A DNA stretch of 6,685 bases from Gemmatimonadaceae bacterium (GCA_013816695.1 JACDDZ010000092.1:1-6685); one strand, 5' to 3'. Numbered from the stretch's first letter, positions 1 to 5,892 are shown. Numbers and translations: made by a program. The notes: generated by a model from the sequence alone, not told the origin.

Positions 1-58
1 GGGTCGAGTGCAGTTCCCCCTGATTTTTGTAGTTCTCTTTTGACTCCTGCTCCCTCAT
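1..58 (-). CDS. Possible 5' end of a downstream minus-strand gene (partial, hypothetical)
   Basis: On the minus strand an ATG at 58-56 opens a frame that stays open to the window edge (19 codons, beginning MREQESKENYKNQGELHST). A TAA stands directly before this ATG in the same frame, so it is the first possible start. AGGAG (66-62) lies only 3 bases upstream, which is short for a Shine-Dalgarno. The start is 36 bases past the ppiD stop, a spacing that would fit a second gene in a ppiD operon. The visible peptide is hydrophilic and charged, with no recognisable motif. It could equally be chance open frame in the ppiD trailer. Confidence 0.25.
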   Translation of the reverse strand, partial: MREQESKENYKNQGELHST

Positions 59-94
59 TTACTCCTAGTTGTATCTAAAGCAGTTCCGATTGCC

Positions 95-1924
95 TTACTG
101 CGTTGACTTACGCTGAGCCAGCTCGATCTTCTTGCGGTTGTCCTTCACCGTCGCCGTCTCGCGAAGGTTCGACAGGAAATCCCGGATCTTTTGCTGACGC
201 AGGCCATTCACCACCTGCGCCTTCTGCTGTGACTTCTGTGCTGCCCACTTTGTACTGTCGGCCATCACACGATTGTCCACCCGAAGTACGACGACGAGAG
301 CGTCGGTCTTGACTGGCGCGCTGATCTGGCCGACCGGCAGTGCGAATGCCGCACCGACTGCTTCGTTCGCGCGGCCCAGCTGCGGGATTCCCGTGGCGCG
401 CGTGAACATCGCCGACTGCGCGACTTTCACGTTACCCCTGCTGGCTGCGTTCTCGAGACCTGTGCCCATCGCAACGCGCGCAAACTCGGACGCGGGCTTC
501 ATGAGTGCGTCAAGCTTTTTCCTCAGCATCAGCACTTCGCGTATCTGCTTGCTTGCCTGCTCGAGCGACGGCATTCCGCCGGGAACCACTGAATCGACAC
601 GCGCCAGCACATATGCATCATCCCAGTCGAACAGGTCGCTGGTCTCACCCTTCTCTGCACCCTTGAACACCCAGGACGAAACGCTCGGCACAAACTGACC
701 TTTGATGGTCAACGGCTGTCCTTCAACAGCTTGACCCTTCACGGGCACGATCTTCAGCATCCGCGCTGCGTCGTCGAACTTCTTCGGGTCTTCTGCGTTC
801 GCGGCAATACGCGCGAGTGAGTCCGCCTTGCGGTCCGTTGCTGCTGCCGTGGCATCGCTCTGCTGCAGCTTGAGCAGGATGTGGCGAATTGCGAGCGTGT
901 CGCCCTTCCGTTCATCGACGCGCATCAGGTGATAGCCGAACTGAGTAAGAACAGGCGGCGAAAGCTCGCCGGTCTTGAGTGCAAAAGCTGCTGTCTCGAA
1001 ATCGGGAACGAACCTTCCGCGCGGACCGCGCCCGAGAGATCCGCCATCAGCTGCCGAAACCGAGTCCTGCGATTCCGCTCGTGCTACATCCTCGAACTTT
1101 TCACCCTTGAGGATGCGGTCGCGGAGCTGGAGCAACCGCGTGCGAACGGCGGCACTATCGGCCGGGCCTACAGTCCGCGGGATGATGAGAACGGAAACCT
1201 CGGCACGGCCGGGAGCTTCGAGCTCCTTCTTGTGCTTGTCGTAATAGTCCGAAACTTCGCTGTTACTCACCGTTACCGATGCATCGGCGATACGGGCAGG
1301 ATCGAGTCCAACGAAGGAAACCTGCGCGCTGTCGTTGAGATCCTTGTATGAAGACCAGAGCTGCGGATCGGTGACGTAAGCGTCAGATGAAACCTGTTCG
1401 AAGAGTTTTTGCTGCGGGATCATGTTGCGATAGTACTGCTCGAGCTGGACGAGCAGTCCTTCCTGTCGCGCGACAGGGCTCGTGAGAAAGCGCTGATACT
1501 TTTCGGGGTCGAACTGGCCGTTGGTCTGAAGCTCGGGGCTTCCCGTGAGTTGCGGAGGCGGATTGTAGCGTGCGGCTTCAGTGATCTCTTCGTCAGTGAC
1601 CGAAATACCGCGACGCTTGAACTCCTGGCGAAGGAGTGCATCGCGAACCAGCTGCTCGAACGCCTGGGACGACATCCGATCGCGCTCTTCCAGCGTGATC
1701 GTGCGGCCAGTCCGCTGCGTTTCCTGCTGCTCGATCTGCTGTGTCGCGGTATACCACGCCGCGACAGGAATGTCTTCACCGTTGACGGTGGCTACTGCTG
1801 TCGTGGTTGTAACTTGCGCGCGACCAAGAAGGCCAGAGGTCTCTGCCAGCAGGAATCCGCCGACGAAGAAAATGACCAGAAAGATCCAGATGTACTTCGC
1901 GGCGCTCCGCATGGATTGCAGCAC
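95..1924 (-). CDS. ppiD: PpiD/SurA-like membrane-anchored peptidyl-prolyl cis-trans isomerase
   Basis: A periplasmic folding chaperone of the PpiD type, held in the inner membrane by one N-terminal helix; in this family it assists proteins leaving the Sec translocon. The 609 residues are close to the usual PpiD length. Residues 11-28 form the single membrane segment, followed by a SurA-like N-terminal helical domain (about 40-235, opening with ATVNGEDIPVAAW). A parvulin (PPIC) domain covers about 239-339, with GGSLG at 294-298 and FGYHLMRVD at 329-337. A second, degenerate parvulin-like unit begins at RHILL (347-351) and runs to about 446. A further parvulin-like C-terminal half lies at 525-550. 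The tail (555-609) is basic and helical. The start is GTG, chosen because TAAGGAG lies 9 bases upstream; an in-frame ATG at codon 5 is too far from it. The gene is transcribed divergently from the TPR-aroQ operon. The family is secure; whether it retains isomerase activity is open. Confidence 0.88.
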   Translation of the reverse strand: MLQSMRSAAKYIWIFLVIFFVGGFLLAETSGLLGRAQVTTTTAVATVNGEDIPVAAWYTATQQIEQQETQRTGRTITLEERDRMSSQAFEQLVRDALLRQEFKRRGISVTDEEITEAARYNPPPQLTGSPELQTNGQFDPEKYQRFLTSPVARQEGLLVQLEQYYRNMIPQQKLFEQVSSDAYVTDPQLWSSYKDLNDSAQVSFVGLDPARIADASVTVSNSEVSDYYDKHKKELEAPGRAEVSVLIIPRTVGPADSAAVRTRLLQLRDRILKGEKFEDVARAESQDSVSAADGGSLGRGPRGRFVPDFETAAFALKTGELSPPVLTQFGYHLMRVDERKGDTLAIRHILLKLQQSDATAAATDRKADSLARIAANAEDPKKFDDAARMLKIVPVKGQAVEGQPLTIKGQFVPSVSSWVFKGAEKGETSDLFDWDDAYVLARVDSVVPGGMPSLEQASKQIREVLMLRKKLDALMKPASEFARVAMGTGLENAASRGNVKVAQSAMFTRATGIPQLGRANEAVGAAFALPVGQISAPVKTDALVVVLRVDNRVMADSTKWAAQKSQQKAQVVNGLRQQKIRDFLSNLRETATVKDNRKKIELAQRKSTQ

Positions 1925-1933
1925 GGGGCGAAA

Positions 1934-1940
1934 CTCCTTA
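1934..1940 (-). promoter_or_regulatory. Shine-Dalgarno of ppiD (decides the GTG start)
   Basis: The minus strand reads TAAGGAG from 1940 to 1934, 9 bases before the GTG at 1924. The in-frame ATG four codons further in would be 21 bases away. This is the only strong ribosome binding site among the starts in this window. Confidence 0.75.
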
Positions 1941-1958
1941 GATGGTACTGTTGAGGGA

Positions 1959-1975
1959 ACGCCCGGAAAGGGCGT
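1959..1975 (-). promoter_or_regulatory. Hairpin in the presumed ppiD leader
   Basis: ACGCCC (1959-1964) and GGGCGT (1970-1975) form a perfect 6-bp GC-rich stem around a 5-base loop. The stem lies 35 bases upstream of the ppiD GTG, and 19 bases separate it from the Shine-Dalgarno. Neither side is followed by a T run, so it is not an intrinsic terminator. It could be a leader stem-loop or a protein-binding site; its function is unknown. Confidence 0.45.
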
Positions 1976-2086
1976 ACAGCCTTGAAAGCTAAGGTTTTAG
2001 GGCTTGTAAAAGCAAGGGAAAGTGGAGGCGCAACTGCGCGTCTTCGGTCATCAGTTTGACGGTTATCGTTGCCCGTGCTTACCCAG

Positions 2087-2121
2087 CGGAAAACGGAAAC
2101 AGGTAAACGGATAGCGGAAAA
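2087..2121. repeat. Five tandem imperfect 7-bp repeats, consensus CGGAAAA
   Basis: Five consecutive heptamers without spacers: CGGAAAA (2087), CGGAAAC (2094), AGGTAAA (2101), CGGATAG (2108) and CGGAAAA (2115). The GG at positions 2-3 is invariant. Units 1 and 5 are identical and lie within an 11-base direct repeat, AGCGGAAAACG (2085-2095 and 2113-2123). The array ends 52 bases before the TPR gene start, a position that would suit an upstream regulator-binding array, or a purine-rich leader if transcription starts further upstream. It could also be a decayed simple-sequence expansion. Confidence 0.6.
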
Positions 2122-2129
2122 CGCGTTTT
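2118..2129. promoter_or_regulatory. 12-bp perfect palindrome, operator-like
   Basis: AAAACGCGTTTT at 2118-2129 is a perfect palindrome. It overlaps the last heptad and leads into a 7-T run (2126-2132). It is partly enclosed by a wider inverted repeat, AGGTAAA (2101-2107) and TTTACCT (2130-2136). It lies just upstream of the promoter candidate, a plausible place for a dimeric regulator. An AT-flanked CGCG core of this length can also arise by chance. Confidence 0.4.
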
Positions 2130-2136
2130 TTTACCT

Positions 2137-2165
2137 TTCCGAGTGAGCCCGCTTCACGGTATCTT
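2137..2165 (+). promoter_or_regulatory. Candidate promoter of the TPR-aroQ operon, possibly leaderless
   Basis: TATCTT (2160-2165) matches the TATAAT -10 consensus at four of six bases. TTCCGA (2137-2142), 17 bases upstream, is a poor -35 with three of six matches. If used, transcription would start at about 2172-2174, at or next to the ATG. That fits the absence of any Shine-Dalgarno before this gene. The call rests on weak matches. Confidence 0.28.
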
Positions 2166-2173
2166 GCCACTCG

Positions 2174-3877
2174 ATGGCTGAATCCCCCCGCTTAATCGAA
2201 CTCCAGGAAAAATTCGAGGATAACCCGCGACGATTCTTCGCGAGCCTCGCAAATGAATACCGCAAAGCGGGGGACCTGCAGCGCGCCATATCCATTTGCC
2301 GGATTTACCTCGAAAAGCAGCCAGGCCACACAGCCGGCCATGTGATCCTGGGTCAGGCGCTATACGGGAGCGGGAAGATCGAAGAGGCCGCCGAATCATT
2401 TAAAACCGTTCTCGGCCTCGATCCTGAGAACCTTATTGCCCTCAAGTGCATTGGAGACATCGCACAGACGAACGGCAATCTCGAGCTTGCTCATGAGAAT
2501 TTCCGGCAAGTCCTTACAGCCGATCCACGGGACCACGACGCGAGCGGGAAGCTGAAGGCGGTAGAGCGGGCACTCAAGGTTGCAGCACTCGCGAGCGCCG
2601 ACGAATGGATTCCGCCACGGTCGGATGAATTCACAATTCCCGACGAGCCGCCGCCGGTGTTCGCAACAGAAGCCCCCACGCCATTTGAGTTCGTCGAAGC
2701 GCCGGAAATGGATGCCGTTTCGATCGAAGATGTCTATGAACCAGGGGATTTCCCGCAGGCTGCGCCCGACGGAAGCCCCCATCAGTCGCTGGAGGTCGAC
2801 AATCTTCCCGCACTGGAGTCGCCGGTAGCGCACGAGGACATTCCCGAAGACGATTTCGTCGACACTCTGCTTCCCAGCTCGGAAACCGAGCATCACCCGG
2901 TGATCGCGGAGCCGGTTGCGATGGAATCCGCCGAAGAGTCGCTCGCGGTTCCCGATCTCATGGAAGAAGCGGACATTCTTCCGGCCATTCCGTCGGTCGA
3001 TGGTGCGTACGAAAATCAGTATCGCACTGCAGAATTCAGCTTGCCCAACTACGGGTCTAACGAACCCGAAACAGGTGAGACGTCCGTGGAGATGGAGTCG
3101 GAAGCTGAAGCCCTGATGGACGAAGCAGAGCAGCAGGGTCGCACCGGTGAGTACTCACTTTCCAGCAATACCGCGGAATGGAATCGCGAGTCGGCTGTGA
3201 CCGATGCACTCACTACTGGCGAAAACGATCACATAGATGAAATGGCTGGCGTCGAGCCGGCCGGCCCGTTCATCACGGAAACTGTCGCAGAATTGTATCT
3301 CCAGCAGGGATTCACCGGCGAGGCACTCCTCGTTTACCGGCAACTCGCACGCTCGAAACCCAAAGACGAGCGAATCGGCAATCGGATTGCCGAACTGGAG
3401 CAGCGCCTCGCCGACGAGCATGTGGTACGCCAGGCAGCGCTCGCCGAGCCCGAGCCTCCGGCGAGAGAGATCCATTCAATGGAGTCGGTGGTGTTCGACA
3501 TAACGCCGCCCGAGCCTGTACGCGTTGCTCCAGCTCCGCCTCCGCCCATTCCGTTGCCAGTGACCATGGTCGATGAACCAGACGACTGGTTCGCGTCCGC
3601 ACCGGTTCCTCCTGCGCGCTCACGACAGACTGTGCAGGAATTTTTCGCTGTTCTGGGACGTGCGAAGGCCGAAGTAAGGCTCAAGCCGGAGCGCAGTCGC
3701 GTCAGTGCCGATGACATCCGCGCGGCTGCCGAAATCACAGCGGGTTTTGGCGCCTTTGGAATGGAGCCGGCCGCGCAATCGCCGCGGCCGATTAGCTCGC
3801 CCATAAAGGGTGAGTCTGATCCACAGGAAGATGTTCGGCGTTTTCGCGCATGGCTCGACGGACTGAGCGACTCTTGA
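2174..3877 (+). CDS. Tetratricopeptide repeat protein with long acidic linker
   Basis: A 567-residue protein without signal peptide or membrane segment, so probably a cytoplasmic scaffold. Three contiguous 34-residue TPR units lie at 19-52, 53-86 and 87-120, with the repeat-closing Pro at 50, 84 and 118. A fourth isolated unit is at 365-398 (Pro396). Between them, about 135-360 is an acidic, Pro-, Glu- and Asp-rich region that is probably disordered. It holds three copies of a motif R-[ST]-x-E-[FY]-[ST]-[LI] at 149-155, 284-290 and 323-329. Residues 425-480 are proline-rich, with PPPP at 455-458. The end is helical, with RFRAWLDGL at 556-564. It is the first gene of the operon and overlaps aroQ. 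No enzymatic motif is visible. The ATG at 2174 lacks a Shine-Dalgarno; the TPR register begins soon after it, so the start is reasonable. The partner and pathway are unknown. Confidence 0.85.
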   Translation: MAESPRLIELQEKFEDNPRRFFASLANEYRKAGDLQRAISICRIYLEKQPGHTAGHVILGQALYGSGKIEEAAESFKTVLGLDPENLIALKCIGDIAQTNGNLELAHENFRQVLTADPRDHDASGKLKAVERALKVAALASADEWIPPRSDEFTIPDEPPPVFATEAPTPFEFVEAPEMDAVSIEDVYEPGDFPQAAPDGSPHQSLEVDNLPALESPVAHEDIPEDDFVDTLLPSSETEHHPVIAEPVAMESAEESLAVPDLMEEADILPAIPSVDGAYENQYRTAEFSLPNYGSNEPETGETSVEMESEAEALMDEAEQQGRTGEYSLSSNTAEWNRESAVTDALTTGENDHIDEMAGVEPAGPFITETVAELYLQQGFTGEALLVYRQLARSKPKDERIGNRIAELEQRLADEHVVRQAALAEPEPPAREIHSMESVVFDITPPEPVRVAPAPPPPIPLPVTMVDEPDDWFASAPVPPARSRQTVQEFFAVLGRAKAEVRLKPERSRVSADDIRAAAEITAGFGAFGMEPAAQSPRPISSPIKGESDPQEDVRRFRAWLDGLSDS

Positions 3878-4314
3878 AAATCGCTGTGCTGAATGGGCCG
3901 AGCCTTAACCTGCTCGGCACACGGGAGCCGCATATCTATGGAACGACGACACTTGCCGAAATAGAAGAGCGCCTGCGCGAAGTTGCGCGCGAGCTCGGCA
4001 TCGAGATCTCATTTTCGCAGCACAATGGAGAAGGCGATTTCATCGATGCTGTGCATGCGATGCGCGGAGTGATGGACGGCGCGCTGGTCAATGCAGCGGC
4101 GTACACACACACGAGCCTCGCGCTGGGTGACGCCCTTGCGGCTGTGAGCGTTCCTTTTGTTGAAGTTCACCTGAGCAACATTTTTGCGCGTGAGCCCGAG
4201 AGACGACATTCACATCTTGCTGGAACGGCGGTTGGAGTAGTGTGTGGACTTGGTGCATACGGATATGAGCTGGCGTTGAGAGGGCTGCATAAAAAGCTGA
4301 GCAATGTCCGATAG
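3874..4314 (+). CDS. aroQ: Type II 3-dehydroquinate dehydratase
   Basis: Third step of the shikimate pathway: cytoplasmic dehydration of 3-dehydroquinate to 3-dehydroshikimate, on the route to aromatic amino acids. Type II enzymes are small dodecamers without a Schiff-base lysine. With the TTG at 3874 the protein is 146 residues and begins MKIAVLNGPSLNLLG, the usual family start. Visible active-site elements are the loop R17-E-P-H-I-Y22, NAAAYTHTS (Asn73, His79, Ser81), EVHLSN (His99) and REPERRHS with Arg110. An in-frame ATG at 3850 would add eight residues (MARRTERL) inside the TPR gene; TTG is preferred because its product fits the family and it gives a 4-base TTGA stop-start overlap. No clear ribosome binding site precedes either, so coupling to the TPR gene is likely. 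The common NPGA/NPAA motif reads NAAA here. Identification is secure, the start less so. Confidence 0.93.
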   Translation: MKIAVLNGPSLNLLGTREPHIYGTTTLAEIEERLREVARELGIEISFSQHNGEGDFIDAVHAMRGVMDGALVNAAAYTHTSLALGDALAAVSVPFVEVHLSNIFAREPERRHSHLAGTAVGVVCGLGAYGYELALRGLHKKLSNVR

Positions 4315-5392
4315 ACGGTCAGCGCGCGTAGCCGCGCTTCGCGCCAGGCTCGCAACCGCGAATGTTGACGGCCTGTTGGTGAGCGCCTTGCCGAACATCC
4401 GCTACCTGACAGGGTTTTCGGGAACAAGCGCGTTGCTCTTTGTGACTGTGCGCGACCTGTATTTCATTACCGACTTCAGGTACGAGACGCAGGTGCAAAC
4501 CGAAGTCGGCGAGTTCGCGCAGGTGCGAGTCGAAGACACGAGCCTCTGGATTGGCCTGTGGGATCTTCTGCAGCGTATGACGCAGCTGGACATCATTGGC
4601 TTCGAGTCGACGCACCTGCTGCATCGCGACTTCCAGCGCTTGTTGACCGAAGGTGCCAGGTACCAGTGGCGTCCGCAGAATGGCCTCATCGAACAGCTCC
4701 GGGAATCCAAGGACCAGGACGAAGTTGACCTGATCGAGCACGCAGGTGGGATCGCGACGCGCGCGCTCTCTCAGACACTCGGCGTGATCGGGTCGGGAAA
4801 CAACGAACTCGAGATCGCGGGAATCCTGGAAAAGGCACTTAGGGACGAGGGGTGCGAGGAGTTTCCGTTCCCGACCATTGTAGCGTCCGGGCCGCGGGCG
4901 GCCTTGCCACACGCCCGACCGACGTCGCGCGTTGTTCAGAGCGGTGACCTGCTGCTTCTGGACTTCGGGGCTCAGTACCGCGGTTACTGCTCGGATATCA
5001 CGCGTACGGTGGTTGTAGGGAAGGCGACGGATGAGCAGCGCCATATTTATAGTATTGTACGCACGGCTAACGAGACCGCATCGGAAAAAGTTCGGGCTGG
5101 AATGACCGGACAGGATGCCGATGCACTGGCTCGTAGCTACATTGAGGCGCAGGGGTTCGGCAAGGCCTTTGGGCATAGTCTGGGGCACGGTTTGGGACTG
5201 GAAGTCCATGAGGCTCCACGTCTTGCGAAAACTGCCGAAGCTGCGTTGAGTGAAGGAGCAGTTGTGACAATCGAGCCGGGGATCTACAGGCCGGGCTGGG
5301 GTGGAATTCGCATCGAGGACGATGTGCACCTCGCACCTGAAGGACCGCGGATACTTACCGACTTTACGCGCGAATTACTCGAGGTGGCATGA
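4304..5392 (+). CDS. pepP: M24B family Xaa-Pro aminopeptidase (creatinase fold)
   Basis: A cytoplasmic dinuclear metallopeptidase predicted to remove an N-terminal residue that precedes proline. The 362 residues match the short YqhT-like members found beside aroQ, rather than the roughly 440-residue E. coli PepP. The creatinase N-terminal domain spans about 5-130 (NIRYLTGFSG at 31-40) and the pita-bread catalytic domain about 140-358. All five metal ligands can be placed: Asp220 (LLLLDFG), Asp231 (CSDITR), His295 (HSLGHGLGLEVHE), Glu324 (TIEPG) and Glu338 (RIEDD). The catalytic histidines correspond to His291 and His302. The ATG overlaps the end of aroQ by 11 bases, in another frame, indicating translational coupling; no strong Shine-Dalgarno is visible. 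The family is certain. Choosing between aminopeptidase and Xaa-Pro dipeptidase from sequence alone is less so, and the symbol follows common usage. Confidence 0.92.
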   Translation: MSDRRSARVAALRARLATANVDGLLVSALPNIRYLTGFSGTSALLFVTVRDLYFITDFRYETQVQTEVGEFAQVRVEDTSLWIGLWDLLQRMTQLDIIGFESTHLLHRDFQRLLTEGARYQWRPQNGLIEQLRESKDQDEVDLIEHAGGIATRALSQTLGVIGSGNNELEIAGILEKALRDEGCEEFPFPTIVASGPRAALPHARPTSRVVQSGDLLLLDFGAQYRGYCSDITRTVVVGKATDEQRHIYSIVRTANETASEKVRAGMTGQDADALARSYIEAQGFGKAFGHSLGHGLGLEVHEAPRLAKTAEAALSEGAVVTIEPGIYRPGWGGIRIEDDVHLAPEGPRILTDFTRELLEVA

Positions 5393-5408
5393 GAGATCCG
5401 AACCGCCG

Positions 5409-5891
5409 ATGATCGACCTTAGATATGTGAAAAAGCTGGTCGACATGCTGAACGATTCGACCGTTGATTCGATCGAGATATCCGCCGACAAGGGGATGAA
5501 GATCCGGATCTCCAAGCACCCACAGCAGCGCATGCAGCAGATGCAGATCCCGGCGATGCAGGCACAACCGGCTGCTCCAGCTGCGGCCCTCGCGCCAGCT
5601 TCCGCGCCCGCTGCGCCGGAGAAACCGAAGGCCGATGCAAAGCCCAACTATCTGGAGGTCAAGTCTCCAATGGTGGGCACCTACTATGGTGCGCCCGAGC
5701 CGGGCGCAAAGCCCTATCTCTCGGTCGGAGACCGGATTCAAAAAGGCCAGATCCTGTGCATCATCGAAGCGATGAAGATCATGAACGAGATCGAGTCGGA
5801 ATTCGACGGAGTGATCAAGGAAATCCTCGCGCAAAATGCCCATCCAGTGGAGTATGGACAGGTTCTCTTCCGCGTAGATCCGAACGGCTGA
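5409..5891 (+). CDS. accB: Biotin carboxyl carrier protein of acetyl-CoA carboxylase
   Basis: Carries biotin between the biotin carboxylase and carboxyltransferase of acetyl-CoA carboxylase, the first committed step of fatty acid synthesis. The 160 residues are typical of BCCP. The N-terminal segment (1-35, MIDLRYVKKLVDML) is followed by a Met/Gln then Ala/Pro-rich flexible linker (about 36-78) and the biotinyl domain (79-157). The biotin-accepting lysine is Lys123 in EAMKIMNEI. The thumb that marks acetyl-CoA carboxylase BCCPs is present (GAPEPGAKPYL, 94-104). I chose the ATG at 5409 because MIDLRYVKKLVDM is the family start; longer forms would run back into the peptidase gene, which ends 16 bases earlier. 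No accC follows: the next gene, one base away, is pilT. The biotin acceptor motif has Ile after the lysine, where Met or Leu is more usual. Confidence 0.95.
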   Translation: MIDLRYVKKLVDMLNDSTVDSIEISADKGMKIRISKHPQQRMQQMQIPAMQAQPAAPAAALAPASAPAAPEKPKADAKPNYLEVKSPMVGTYYGAPEPGAKPYLSVGDRIQKGQILCIIEAMKIMNEIESEFDGVIKEILAQNAHPVEYGQVLFRVDPNG

Positions 5892-5892
5892 G

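Larger units (their letters stand above)
1925..2173. other. Divergent intergenic region between ppiD and the TPR-aroQ operon
   Basis: These 249 bases separate two divergent transcription units and must hold both promoters. I see no convincing coding frame. They contain the ppiD Shine-Dalgarno, a hairpin at 1959-1975, an inverted repeat GCGCA-AC-TGCGC at 2028-2039, a heptad array at 2087-2121, a palindrome at 2118-2129 and a promoter candidate at 2137-2165. TTGACG at 2056-2061, with TTACCC 17 bases on, is a second and weaker plus-strand promoter option; it would place the heptads in the leader. No convincing -35/-10 pair was found for ppiD on the minus strand. Confidence 0.7.

Noticed and set aside
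10..87. Direct repeat GCAGTTCC at 10-17 and 80-87
   Set aside because: Only 8 bases, no further similarity around the copies, consistent with chance.
1409..1954. 181-codon open frame on the plus strand
   Set aside because: Antisense to the well supported ppiD gene, Arg- and Cys-rich, and without any motif.
2101..2136. AGGTAAA/TTTACCT inverted repeat followed by T-rich sequence as a terminator
   Set aside because: The loop is over 20 bases, the arms are AT-rich and the T run lies inside the structure rather than after it. No upstream plus-strand gene needs termination here.
3334..3933. 199-codon open frame on the minus strand
   Set aside because: Antisense to the TPR gene and the aroQ start, low complexity (Ser, Gly, Ala, Arg), no family resemblance.
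4319..5329. 336-codon open frame on the minus strand
   Set aside because: It lies wholly antisense to the Xaa-Pro peptidase gene, whose metal-binding residues are all intact. The translation has no recognisable motif and is rich in Arg, Pro and Ser, as expected from the reverse of a GC-rich gene.
5301..5408. 36-codon N-terminal extension of accB
   Set aside because: It would overlap the peptidase gene by over 90 bases in another frame, and the family start (MIDLRYVKKLVDM) is at 5409.
5560..5640. Ala/Pro-rich stretch in accB as a possible repeat or frameshift artefact
   Set aside because: Such flexible linkers between the N-terminal segment and the biotinyl domain are normal in BCCPs, and the frame is continuous.
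5364..5843. 159-codon open frame on the minus strand
   Set aside because: Antisense to accB; its composition reflects the reverse complement of the BCCP linker and biotinyl domain.
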